Positions 1 through 7,730 of a stretch of DNA of 64,000 nt are shown piece by piece; positions within the stretch are counted from its first letter, which is position 1, and each line of letters starts with the position of its first letter. Under the pieces are notes generated by a model. The model was not told the origin of the DNA and searched no databases. It was given only the letters and a program-made list of their open reading frames with translations. The translations under genes and the position numbers were made by a program. The DNA lies in assembly GCF_013033965.1 (NCBI RefSeq), contig NZ_WQFE01000004.1, forward strand, positions 186,001 to 250,000. The letters run 5' to 3'. Source of the stretch: Ruegeria atlantica (GTDB taxonomy: Bacteria > Pseudomonadota > Alphaproteobacteria > Rhodobacterales > Rhodobacteraceae).

Positions 1-652
1 CGGCCCGGTCCCGCCAGAGCAGCCACAACCCCATGCTGAGGAATTGGAACGAGACCACAACGGCCAGAGTGACCAGTGCCCGGAACCAGGCGTCAATGTC
101 CCCCAATTCCAACGATGCACCGCGATAGCTGACGGATGAAAAGGCGAACAGAACGCCGGACCCCAGCCCAAGGCGTGATGCCCTGTTGGTGAGGTGTGCC
201 CACCAAGCCCCTTCTCCACCGGGATTTTTCGACAACAGCAGAACCGCTACCAATCCCAGGACAATCGCAAATAACGCGCCCGAAGATACCTGATCACCTA
301 AGACCAGAAATCCGACAATGGCCGTTTGGATAACCTCAGTCTTCTTAAACGTAATTCCGACCGCAAAGTTGCGTTGCTTGAACAGAGCCACCACGCAGAT
401 GGTCGCGAGGATCTGCGTAGTCCCACCGATCACAGCAAACAGCCAGAAACGCCCGGTCATGCCCGGCAAGCTGAAGCCGGTCATCTGCATCGCAACGATC
501 AGGCCAAGAACGGCCAGAGGCATGGAGTAGGCAAATCGCGCAAAAGTCGCCCCCGCTGCTGACAGCTTCACGGTGCTTAGCGACTTTTGCAGCATGAACC
601 GCACGGTTTGAAATGCAGCGGCGGCGATGGTGACGGGAATCCACAAACTCAT
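1..652 (-). CDS. DMT/EamA-family transporter, 3'-truncated by window edge
   Basis: Integral inner-membrane protein of the drug/metabolite transporter superfamily; the substrate cannot be predicted. The 217 codons visible begin with ATG (complement of 650-652), MSLWIPVTIAAAAFQTVRF, and alternate hydrophobic helices with short polar loops. The segment KKTEVIQTAIVGFLVLGD looks like the end of an EamA half-repeat, where the protein normally doubles back into its second five-helix half. The C-terminal part lies beyond base 1. It sits 21 bp downstream of the desaturase gene on the same strand, so it is probably the last gene of a DUF2061-desaturase-transporter operon. Family assignment is good from the hydrophobic pattern; function is unknown. 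Confidence 0.8.
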   Translation of the reverse strand, partial: MSLWIPVTIAAAAFQTVRFMLQKSLSTVKLSAAGATFARFAYSMPLAVLGLIVAMQMTGFSLPGMTGRFWLFAVIGGTTQILATICVVALFKQRNFAVGITFKKTEVIQTAIVGFLVLGDQVSSGALFAIVLGLVAVLLLSKNPGGEGAWWAHLTNRASRLGLGSGVLFAFSSVSYRGASLELGDIDAWFRALVTLAVVVSFQFLSMGLWLLWRDRA

Positions 653-673
653 GAATTCCCTTGTGTCGGCAAA

Positions 674-1558
674 TCAGCCCTTTGGCCAGAGCGGATGCGC
701 CACCGGGTCCTTCGCGCGCCAGAAATATTCCCGGAAAATCTGCGCATAGGACCGATAAACATAGGCCTCGTTACTGGCTAGATAGCGGTTTTTTCCGGCA
801 CGGTACAGCGCGGGCAACCGGTACCATGGCGCGCCCGGATTCATGTGATGAACGACGTGCAGGTTGTTGTTCAAAAACAGAAAAGCCAACAAACCACGAT
901 CTTCGACAATAACCGTTCGGGCGCTGGAGTTTTCGTGTGCCCGATGCTCGAGAAACGTCCGGATTTTAACCAACCCCAACCCGAGATAAGCGGACAAAAC
1001 AAAGGCCCAGACAGGCATGGGAGACTGAGCTACCACCCACAAAACAGCGGCTACTCCGATCAGATGCAGCCCCCATGCCACCAATATGGCTTTGTCTCCG
1101 CGTTTGGCACCGCGCAACTCATCCCGAAAGAATGTGAACTGGCCAATCGCCGGGCCGATCACCATGCGCCCAAGCAGAGTATTATTCGCCCTCAGCAGCC
1201 GTTTTTGCCAGCCTTTGAGAGTGTTCCATACCTTCGGGTCCAGATAGTTCGACTCGGGGTCGTCATAGGGGTCGGTCAGTGTCGAATCCCTGTGATGCGC
1301 CAGATGCAGGTCGCGGAACCGGTTGTACGGAATGAACAATGTCAGAGGCAAGGCCATCAGCGCTTCGTTCAGCCAACGCGTGCGAAACGGATGCCCGTGC
1401 AGTGCCTCGTGAGTCAGTGATGAGTGCAGAGCAGCGACCAACCCCATGGCGGGAATGGTCAGCCAGACCGGCAATGTGAAGATCACCAGCAGCCACGCTG
1501 CATAGCAGGCTACGATCAGGGCGAATGTGCCCCACTCTGGTCCCGGACGCTCAGACAT
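674..1558 (-). CDS. Fatty-acid desaturase family membrane di-iron protein
   Basis: Membrane-bound di-iron desaturase/hydroxylase family (fatty acid or carotenoid-type substrate). The 294-residue protein from MSERPG carries the three expected histidine boxes: HEALH at about 50-54, HLAHH at 85-89 and HVVHH at 234-238, with hydrophobic stretches around 10-45 and 160-200. An upstream in-frame start (1594) exists, but MSERPG overlaps the DUF2061 stop by 8 bp, the usual arrangement of translationally coupled genes, and matches the family N-terminus better. Which lipid or terpenoid it acts on is not visible; the other desaturase at 36597 is clearly a different subfamily. Confidence 0.85.
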   Translation of the reverse strand: MSERPGPEWGTFALIVACYAAWLLVIFTLPVWLTIPAMGLVAALHSSLTHEALHGHPFRTRWLNEALMALPLTLFIPYNRFRDLHLAHHRDSTLTDPYDDPESNYLDPKVWNTLKGWQKRLLRANNTLLGRMVIGPAIGQFTFFRDELRGAKRGDKAILVAWGLHLIGVAAVLWVVAQSPMPVWAFVLSAYLGLGLVKIRTFLEHRAHENSSARTVIVEDRGLLAFLFLNNNLHVVHHMNPGAPWYRLPALYRAGKNRYLASNEAYVYRSYAQIFREYFWRAKDPVAHPLWPKG

Positions 1559-1766
1559 TCCGGCCCCACGTGATACCGGCCCACACGCGTTCATAAATCA
1601 CGTACATCGTCAGACCGATACCCGTGTTTACAATCGCCAGCGTCCCACCGACAGCTGCCGAGCCTGTTGCGACCAGACCAACCAAGGTCATCATGACCAG
1701 GCCCATCGCATTCCACACCACAGCTTTCACGACCGATCTTCGTCGCGTTTCCATTCCGTCACCCAT
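1551..1766 (-). CDS. DUF2061-type small membrane protein
   Basis: A 71-residue protein with two predicted membrane helices (about 13-34 and 38-58) after a basic N-terminus METRRRSVVKAVVWN. The RS-x-KA-x-W start and the YVIYERVW segment resemble the DUF2061 family of small membrane proteins, often found next to desaturases or sulfur-assimilation genes; biochemical role unknown. It is the first gene of the leftward operon and overlaps the desaturase start by 8 bp. The divergent XRE regulator begins 95 bp away and could control it. Confidence 0.72.
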   Translation of the reverse strand: MGDGMETRRRSVVKAVVWNAMGLVMMTLVGLVATGSAAVGGTLAIVNTGIGLTMYVIYERVWAGITWGRNV

Positions 1767-1845
1767 ATTATTGTTATACTTTAAGAATTACGGATCACAG
1801 GCGGGATTGAAAATTCTGAATATGATTAACAAAACTCATCATACG

Positions 1846-1857
1846 TGATATTTATCA
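1846..1857. promoter_or_regulatory. Short perfect palindrome at the XRE regulator start
   Basis: TGATATTTATCA has perfect 5-bp arms around a TT centre and lies four bases before the ATG of the XRE regulator, in an AT-rich 95-bp divergent spacer. No Shine-Dalgarno-like purine run is visible between it and the ATG. Its place suggests an autoregulatory operator that could also affect the divergent DUF2061-desaturase genes. This is inference from position and symmetry only. Confidence 0.4.
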
Positions 1858-1861
1858 TCAC

Positions 1862-2725
1862 ATGCAGGATAAGATCGACAAAAGAGACCGAGCTGCGCAG
1901 TTTCGGCTTCGCCTTGCCCGCGCCATGGAAGAACGGCACATGAGCCAAAGCGCGCTGGCGCGGGATATTGGCGTCGACCGCTCGACCGTCTCTCAGCTTT
2001 TGACCGGTGAAGGAGCGCGGCTGCCGAATGCGCATGTGGTGGGCAGCTGCGCCTCGGCGCTTGGGGTTTCGGCGGATTGGTTGCTTAGCCTGTCTGATCG
2101 ACCCGAAAGCGCAGCCGAGCTTTTGGCCAGCTCACTGAGCATGACCAAGGCCCCGCGCGCACTGGTCGACGAACGCATTTTCGAATGGCACAAAGAGGCG
2201 GCGGGCTACAAGGTTCGCTATGTGCCGGCCACCCTGCCCGACATGCTGAAAACGCGGGCGGTTCTGGAGTGGGAATACGCACCACATCTGGGCCGAACGG
2301 CAGATCAGGCCATCGGTGCCTCAGCGGACCGCCTGACATGGATGCGCAGCGCGCAATCCGATTATGAAATCGCCATGCCGCTGTATGAAATCGACAGTTT
2401 TGCCCGCGCGACCGGGTATTATGAGGGGTTATGCCCTAATATCAGGGTAGACCAGATTGATCACTTGCTGGAGCTGAGCGACCAGCTGTACCCCCGCATG
2501 CGCATTTATCTGTTTGACGCCAAGAGACTCTATTCCGCGCCTGTCACGATCTTCGGTCCGCTGCTGTGCGTATTTTACGCAGGCAGCCACTATATGGCCT
2601 TTCGAGACCGCGACAGAATTGAAACTTTTACCCGTCATTTCGATACCTTGGTGCGCGAAGCGGATGTAACGGCGCGAGATTTTCCCGAGCATCTCAGGCA
2701 GTTGCGGTCAACGATTTCCGCCTGA
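1862..2725 (+). CDS. XRE-family helix-turn-helix transcriptional regulator
   Basis: A 287-residue DNA-binding regulator. Residues about 12-65 form a Cro/CI-type helix-turn-helix: MSQSALARDIGVDRSTVSQL is the core with the recognition helix, followed by a typical ALGVSADWLLSLSD helix. The remaining 220 residues have no motif I recognise and are probably a ligand-sensing or oligomerisation domain. It is transcribed away from the DUF2061-desaturase-transporter genes and is the obvious candidate to regulate them. The start has no clear ribosome binding site, so it may be translated leaderless or start slightly downstream. The ligand is unknown. Confidence 0.85.
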   Translation: MQDKIDKRDRAAQFRLRLARAMEERHMSQSALARDIGVDRSTVSQLLTGEGARLPNAHVVGSCASALGVSADWLLSLSDRPESAAELLASSLSMTKAPRALVDERIFEWHKEAAGYKVRYVPATLPDMLKTRAVLEWEYAPHLGRTADQAIGASADRLTWMRSAQSDYEIAMPLYEIDSFARATGYYEGLCPNIRVDQIDHLLELSDQLYPRMRIYLFDAKRLYSAPVTIFGPLLCVFYAGSHYMAFRDRDRIETFTRHFDTLVREADVTARDFPEHLRQLRSTISA

Positions 2726-2819
2726 TAGCGGTCCCATGGATGCGCAAGCCGTCAACCTGTGATATCGTCACTTGGCGCGAACCTTCGAGCGATCCGATCA
2801 CAGACGGAGGACCATAGGA

Positions 2820-3002
2820 ATGGACGCACTAAAGACCGCTCAATATGCACGGGCGCTTTATACGGCCCACGGAGATCAGGCCGAGGCCGAAGCGGCGCAG
2901 AAAATGCGCGAATGCAAGGCAGCCGGGAATATGCAGCAAGCACGTGACTGGCAGGCAGTCCGGCAGAGCATCCGCCAGATTCGCGGCCCCAATCAGGGTT
3001 AG
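2820..3002 (+). CDS. Small hypothetical protein (60 aa)
   Basis: A 60-residue, Gln/Ala/Arg-rich soluble protein, MDALKTAQYARALYTAHGD..., predicted to be mostly helical and without signal peptide or cysteine beyond one. The start is fixed by a strong GGAGG (2806-2810) ten bases upstream of the ATG. The last 4 bp overlap, tail to tail, with the SDR gene on the other strand. I do not recognise a family with a known role; the good ribosome binding site and codon use argue that it is a real gene. Confidence 0.65.
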   Translation: MDALKTAQYARALYTAHGDQAEAEAAQKMRECKAAGNMQQARDWQAVRQSIRQIRGPNQG

Positions 3003-3760
3003 ACCTTTGGGTCGGGGTTGACCGTATGCCCGTCGACGGCAATCACTTGCCCCGACACCAATCGGGCTGCATCCGATGCAAGGAATACAGCCATATTGGC
3101 AATGTCGTGACCTTCGACAAATCGGCCCATTGAGGTGCCCGAGGCGTATCCCTCATAAACCTGATCCCGTGTCATACCCTTGGCATCAGCCTCGCGTTGC
3201 AGCACGCCTTCCATCCGGGGGCCTTCTACTGCACCGGGGCAAATGACATTGCAGCGTACACCATGCGCACCAAGCTCCATCGCCAGCGTCTTGGCCAGAC
3301 CGATCATCCCCCACTTCGCTGCGGCATAGGGAGCCCGGTTAGGATAGCCGTATTGGCCAGCCGTCGAAGACGTAATGATCACTGCCCCGCTGCCTTGCCG
3401 CTTCAGGATTGGCGCCGCGTATTTGGAGCACAGAAACGCACCTTCCAGATTCACAGCAAGACATTGTCTCCAATCCTCAAGGGCCACGTCCTCGACCAAT
3501 GCCGTGGGGCCAGCGATGCCGGCATTGGCACACAAGGCGTCTAATCCGCCCCATGTCGCTTCGATATCCTTGAAAAGTGCAGCCACGGCGTCTTCGTCTG
3601 CGACATTCACCTTGGACCCTTGCCAATGGGATGGGCAGTCGGACAGGGCTTTGGGATCAACATCAGCCACCCAGACCTGCGCCCCGGCTGCATCAAAAGC
3701 CTCGGCCATGGCACGGCCAACGCCCGAGGCGCCAGCCGTGATCAGAACGCGCCCGCTCAT
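2999..3760 (-). CDS. SDR-family NAD(P)-dependent oxidoreductase in carnitine operon
   Basis: Short-chain dehydrogenase/reductase, 253 residues, a normal length for the family. The N-terminal cofactor motif is TAGASGVGRAMAEAF (variant TGxxxGxG), the NAG motif is LCANAGIAG, and the catalytic Ser-Tyr-Lys appear as ITSSTAG and PYAAAKW. The ATG overlaps the stop of the carnitine dehydrogenase gene by 4 bp, so it is co-translated with it. In this context it may oxidise or reduce an intermediate of carnitine or betaine breakdown, but that is inference; the SDR fold alone does not give the substrate. Confidence 0.85.
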   Translation of the reverse strand: MSGRVLITAGASGVGRAMAEAFDAAGAQVWVADVDPKALSDCPSHWQGSKVNVADEDAVAALFKDIEATWGGLDALCANAGIAGPTALVEDVALEDWRQCLAVNLEGAFLCSKYAAPILKRQGSGAVIITSSTAGQYGYPNRAPYAAAKWGMIGLAKTLAMELGAHGVRCNVICPGAVEGPRMEGVLQREADAKGMTRDQVYEGYASGTSMGRFVEGHDIANMAVFLASDAARLVSGQVIAVDGHTVNPDPKV

Positions 3761-5223
3761 GCCGGTTTGCGGATCGCAGCACCCGCACCTTCCGGATAGG
3801 GCAAACTCGCCTGAGCTTCGGAAATCCGGGCCATTGCGGCCTCGATCTCAGCCGAAGGCGCACTTGGACGGCGGTCTTCCAGGCTGACATGCAGCATGAA
3901 GCTTTCGCCAGTGGCCAGCAGCTTTTCGCCCTCGTACATGCTGTGGAAAACGTGCAGTTTCTTGCCCTGCCCCAACAGCATCTGTGTGCGCACTTCGATC
4001 TTCGCGCCCGCATGCACTTCGTCGACATACCGAATGTGATTTTCAGCGGTGAAGTAACTGCCGCCAGAGGCGATGTAGTCCGCATCACAACCAATGAATT
4101 CCATGAAACGATCATTTGCGGCCGAGAAAGCCTCGAGGTAGTTCGCTTCGTTCATGTGACCGTTGTAGTCGGTCCAATCCAGCGGCACAGCGCGGGCCAG
4201 AGTCAGGATCGGTTGGCTGAGATCCGCCTGATCCAGCGTCGGCAGCGCGTGGGGTTTCAGCATCGCATCGTGCTGGTTCAAAACGGCACCGGCCCCATAG
4301 TTTTGCGCCTTCAGCGCGCGCATCATACCCACAAGGTTATTGTCGCGAATGCGTTCCAATTCGCGGATCGAATGCATACCAGACTGCGCATCCGACTGAT
4401 CGGCGATCATGTCCACCAACTCATCCGTGAACTCCGGCACGTCCATCAGCTTGGTCCATGGCCATTTTAGTGCCGGACCGAACTGTGCCATGAAGTGCCG
4501 CATACCGGCCTCACCACCAGCCACTCGGTAGGTTTCGAACAGCCCCATCTGCGCCCAACGGATGCCAAAGCCCATGCGGATCGCTTCGTCGATCTCTTCG
4601 GTGGTGGCGATACCGTCTTTGACCAGCCACAGCGCCTCGCGCCACACGGCCTCAAGAAACCGGTCGGCAATATGCGCATCAATCTCTTTTTTGACGTGCA
4701 GCGGGAAGAACCCGACTGATTTCAACAGCTCTTGCGCCCGCTCAACCATCTCGGGTGCGTTCTTTTCAGTCGGAACCAGCTCGATCAGAGGCAGCAGGTA
4801 GACTGGGTTGAACGGGTGCGTCACCACGATCTGTTCGGGACGAAGAGCGCCCTCCTGCAGTTCGGACGGCTTGAACCCGCTGGTCGAAGAGCCGATGATC
4901 GCTTCCGGATCACAAGCCTCCTGCAAGCCTTTGTAAACCTTCAGCTTCAGGTCCAGCCGTTCGGGCACGCTTTCCTGAATCCAGGAGGCCCCTTGTACAG
5001 CGTCTACCATCTCATCATGGAAGGTCAGCATGCCCTCAGCTGGCAATGGCACATCACTCAGCCCCGGCAGAGACCGCCGTGCATTGTCAAGAACCTCGCC
5101 AATCTTACGCTCAGCCTCTGGGTCCGGATCGAACACCCGGACATCCCAGCCGTTAAGCAGAAACCGGGCAGCCCATCCGCCGCCGATTACACCACCACCA
5201 ATGATAGCTGCTGTTTTTGTCAT
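3757..5223 (-). CDS. lcdH: Carnitine 3-dehydrogenase fused to a thioesterase domain
   Basis: L-carnitine dehydrogenase, oxidising carnitine to 3-dehydrocarnitine with NAD. Residues 1 to about 320 are a 3-hydroxyacyl-CoA-dehydrogenase-like unit with the dinucleotide motif IIGGGVIGGGWAARF near residues 7-21 and SSTSGFKPSEL downstream. From about residue 335 a second, hotdog-type thioesterase domain follows, with DWTDYNGHMNEANYLEAF typical of the 4HBT family. Known single-domain carnitine dehydrogenases are about 320 residues; the 488-residue fused form is known from rhizobial and roseobacter relatives. The ATG is preceded by AGGAAAAGAT. It is flanked by the SDR gene (4-bp overlap) and the lipoprotein gene. 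Confidence 0.9.
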   Translation of the reverse strand: MTKTAAIIGGGVIGGGWAARFLLNGWDVRVFDPDPEAERKIGEVLDNARRSLPGLSDVPLPAEGMLTFHDEMVDAVQGASWIQESVPERLDLKLKVYKGLQEACDPEAIIGSSTSGFKPSELQEGALRPEQIVVTHPFNPVYLLPLIELVPTEKNAPEMVERAQELLKSVGFFPLHVKKEIDAHIADRFLEAVWREALWLVKDGIATTEEIDEAIRMGFGIRWAQMGLFETYRVAGGEAGMRHFMAQFGPALKWPWTKLMDVPEFTDELVDMIADQSDAQSGMHSIRELERIRDNNLVGMMRALKAQNYGAGAVLNQHDAMLKPHALPTLDQADLSQPILTLARAVPLDWTDYNGHMNEANYLEAFSAANDRFMEFIGCDADYIASGGSYFTAENHIRYVDEVHAGAKIEVRTQMLLGQGKKLHVFHSMYEGEKLLATGESFMLHVSLEDRRPSAPSAEIEAAMARISEAQASLPYPEGAGAAIRKPA

Positions 5224-5231
5224 ATCTTTTC

Positions 5232-5561
5232 CTAGTCGATACAGATCACCAGCTCGCGCCCCGTCTCATCCAGATGCGGAGTGCATCCGAACTGCGGCGT
5301 GACCGCGCTGCACTGTTTGGTCTCGGACAGGCAAAAGCCGTCACAGTCCGAACCTGTTTCACAGGTCTTGCCCGCATCTGCCAAAGGCAGGATGCACACA
5401 TACTGTTGGGCTTTGCCCGCAACCTCGTAAGTTCCGCCCTTGGCCTCGCAAGCCTGCGTTTCATTCTGTGCAGGTTCAGCCTCCGCCTTGTCATCCGTTG
5501 GAAGGCAAGCCGCCAGAAATCCTGCTCCGACAAGCGCCAAACACCGCGACATCACTTTCAT
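5232..5561 (-). CDS. Cys-rich lipoprotein inside the carnitine operon
   Basis: A 109-residue predicted lipoprotein. The signal peptide ends in LVGAGFLAAC, a lipobox with the acylated cysteine at residue 19. After it come an acidic linker and eight further cysteines (near 38, 56, 67, 73, 77, 83, 92 and 107), enough for four disulfides, including the tight CETGSDCDGFC cluster. A GAAGGAATAACTC ribosome binding region precedes the ATG. It lies 8 bp upstream of the carnitine dehydrogenase and downstream of the BKACE gene on the same strand. I know no function; an extracytoplasmic disulfide-stabilised domain is what the sequence shows. Confidence 0.75.
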   Translation of the reverse strand: MKVMSRCLALVGAGFLAACLPTDDKAEAEPAQNETQACEAKGGTYEVAGKAQQYVCILPLADAGKTCETGSDCDGFCLSETKQCSAVTPQFGCTPHLDETGRELVICID

Positions 5562-5624
5562 GAGTTATTCCTTCAGTTGATGCCCCGGTGTCTTGGCTTT
5601 GCGAAACCTCTAGAAGGGGGTGTT

Positions 5625-6539
5625 TCAGGCCTTCGGCGCCCGCTTCACCAGCCCCAGCTTCTCGCGCACTTCCTGCGCTCCGATCACGCGCGCACCCATG
5701 TTCGAAACGATGGTGTTGGCGCGTTCAACCAGCTGCCAGTTTTCCGCCAGAACGCCTTTGTCCAACCACAGGTTGTCTTCGAGCCCGACACGCACATTAC
5801 CGCCAGCCAGAACCGATGCCGATGCATAGGCCATCTGGTTTCGTCCCAGCGCAAAGGCGCTGAATGTCCAGTCATCCGGGACATTGTTGACCATGGCCAT
5901 AAAGGTATTCAGATCATCCGGCGCACCCCAAGGCACGCCCATGCACAACTGAACCAGAGCCGGACTATCCAGAATGCCGTCCTTCACCAGTTGCTTGGCA
6001 TACCACAGATGACCGGTGTCAAAGGCTTCGATCTCGGGCTTCACACCCAGATGCGTCATCATCCGACCCATCGCCTGCAGCATGCCCGGCGTGTTGGTCA
6101 TGACGTAATCGGCTTCGGCAAAGTTCATTGTGCCGCAGTCCAAGGTGCAGATCTCGGGCAGACACTCGGCCACATGCTCGACCCGCGCGGCTGCGCCGAT
6201 CATGTCGGTACCTTCCTCGTTCAACGGCAAAGGAGCCTCTGTGGGGCCAAAGATCATGTCTCCGCCCATACCAGCAGTGAGGTTCAGAACGACGTCCACC
6301 TCGGCCTCGCGAATGCGGTCGGTCACCTCGCGGTACAGGTCCAACCGGCGGCTGGGCGCGCCGGTTTCGGGATCGCGTACGTGGCAATGCACGATGGCCG
6401 CACCAGCTTTGGCCGCCGCGATCGCGCTTTCAGCAATCTGCTTCGGTGAACGTGGTACATGCGGGCTTCGATCCTGCGTTCCGCCCGAGCCGGTGACAGC
6501 ACAGGTGATGAAGACTTCGCGGTTCATTTCCAGTGGCAT
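5625..6539 (-). CDS. BKACE-family beta-keto acid cleavage enzyme (dehydrocarnitine cleavage)
   Basis: Member of the DUF849/BKACE family, Zn-dependent TIM-barrel enzymes that condense a beta-keto acid with acetyl-CoA and cleave it. Beside carnitine dehydrogenase the expected reaction is 3-dehydrocarnitine plus acetyl-CoA giving acetoacetate and betainyl-CoA, which the fused thioesterase could hydrolyse to glycine betaine. The zinc ligand motif HCHVRD is at about residues 51-56, and NLTAGMGGD and GLEDNLWLDKG are family signatures. Length (304) is typical. The first ATG has GGGGAAAACACC upstream; a second in-frame ATG four codons later also matches family N-termini. It heads the leftward operon. 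Confidence 0.88.
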   Translation of the reverse strand: MPLEMNREVFITCAVTGSGGTQDRSPHVPRSPKQIAESAIAAAKAGAAIVHCHVRDPETGAPSRRLDLYREVTDRIREAEVDVVLNLTAGMGGDMIFGPTEAPLPLNEEGTDMIGAAARVEHVAECLPEICTLDCGTMNFAEADYVMTNTPGMLQAMGRMMTHLGVKPEIEAFDTGHLWYAKQLVKDGILDSPALVQLCMGVPWGAPDDLNTFMAMVNNVPDDWTFSAFALGRNQMAYASASVLAGGNVRVGLEDNLWLDKGVLAENWQLVERANTIVSNMGARVIGAQEVREKLGLVKRAPKA

Positions 6540-6672
6540 GGTGTTTTCCCCAACTTATACCCGGTTTCGCCCTGAGTTATCCTCAGGCTTCTCCCCGGAT
6601 TCCGATTTGCGTTCATCCCCGACTCTGGCGCAGCCTTGGGCAAACAACTTGCCAGAATGCGAATCGAACTTG

Positions 6673-7659
6673 ATGAAATCCGCAAAAAACATATTGCAGC
6701 CCGAACATCGCGCCCTGAAAACGGCCGTGCTGGTTCTGGATGAATGCAACACGCTCAGCTTTGCCTCGGCCGTTGATCCGATGCGCGCCGCCAACCGTCT
6801 GGCAGACCGCCCGGCCTTTGACTGGGATTATGTGACGGCCACTACCGAACCAGCGATGCTGACCAGCGCTCTTAACGTTCCGGGCATCCCGCTGACACGG
6901 CTGCAGAGTTGCGACCTGATGATCGTGATTGCCGGGTTCCAACTGGCCCGTCACGCCACACCCAGCTTGCTGGCGGGTCTGCGCCGCATTGCCGGTACAG
7001 GAGCCACCATGGCCGGGATCGACGGCGGCCCCTGGCTGTTGGCCGAAGCCGGCTTGCTGAACGGCCATTCGGCCACGACGCACTGGGAAGACCTGGATAA
7101 CTTCGCGACCCGTTTCCCCGAAGTTGACGTTCGCCCTGACCGGTTCACCGTTTCCGGCAACCGCCTGACCTCCGGCGGCGCGATCCCGGCGGTCGAGATG
7201 ATGCTGCACATCATCGCCGCGCGCCACGGCGCAGGTTTTGCCGCCCGCGTGTCCGGCCTGTTCCTTTACGAAGGCGCACCTGAACCGTCAAAGCCACAAA
7301 GCCGTACAGGCGCACCGCACCGCCATACGGCCCTGACAGCAAAGGCAAACTCGCTGATGGAAAGGTCACTGGAGGACCCTCTGCCATTGGCCGACATCGC
7401 CGATACCTTGGGCACCAGCCCCCGCACCTTGCAGCAACAGTTCCGTCTGCGACTGAATACGACGCCACAGGACCACTATCTGCAACTGCGCCTGGCCGAA
7501 GCCCGCCGTCTGGTCACCGACACGGACATGCCGCTGATGGACGTGGCACTCGCCACAGGATTTGCCTCGCAATCCAGCTTTGCCCGTGCCTTTCGGACCG
7601 CCCATGGTCAGTCGGCCAGAGACCTGCGTCAGGACCGGATCCAGCCTACCCATCACTGA
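6673..7659 (+). CDS. GlxA-family AraC-type regulator, likely carnitine responsive
   Basis: Transcriptional regulator of 328 residues with an N-terminal DJ-1/PfpI-like domain (about 15-200, with LVLDECNTLSFASAVDPMRA and GIDGGPWLLAEAGLLNGH) and a C-terminal AraC double helix-turn-helix (about 225-315, with LADIADTLGTSPRTLQQQFR and ATGFASQSSFARAFRTAHG). The architecture is that of CdhR and GbdR, regulators of carnitine and glycine-betaine catabolism in pseudomonads. It is divergent from the BKACE-lipoprotein-carnitine dehydrogenase-SDR operon across a 133-bp spacer, so local activation of that operon is the natural inference. The frame is open far upstream, but homology begins only at this ATG. 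Confidence 0.88.
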   Translation: MKSAKNILQPEHRALKTAVLVLDECNTLSFASAVDPMRAANRLADRPAFDWDYVTATTEPAMLTSALNVPGIPLTRLQSCDLMIVIAGFQLARHATPSLLAGLRRIAGTGATMAGIDGGPWLLAEAGLLNGHSATTHWEDLDNFATRFPEVDVRPDRFTVSGNRLTSGGAIPAVEMMLHIIAARHGAGFAARVSGLFLYEGAPEPSKPQSRTGAPHRHTALTAKANSLMERSLEDPLPLADIADTLGTSPRTLQQQFRLRLNTTPQDHYLQLRLAEARRLVTDTDMPLMDVALATGFASQSSFARAFRTAHGQSARDLRQDRIQPTHH

Positions 7660-7667
7660 CCGGATCC

Positions 7668-7730
7668 ACTTCATCTGGCCAAAAATATCCTGGGGGAGTC
7701 GCGCAATGCGCGGCGGGGGCAGAGCCCCCT
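7668..7730 (+). repeat. Dispersed intergenic hairpin element, copy A
   Basis: Begins CTTCATCTGGCCAAAAATAT and ends in a GC-rich hairpin GGGGGC-AGA-GCCCCC (7715-7729), with a second small GCGC-AAT-GCGC hairpin before it (7701-7711). The same lead sequence occurs at 17899, at 60896 in reverse, and at 61007. It fills the space between two convergent genes and touches the stop codon of the aldo/keto reductase, so it probably acts as a terminator. Confidence 0.75.

Noticed and set aside
6130..6672. Open frame extending the GlxA-type regulator by 181 codons
   Set aside because: It runs antisense through the BKACE gene; the regulator's conserved domain begins only after 6673.
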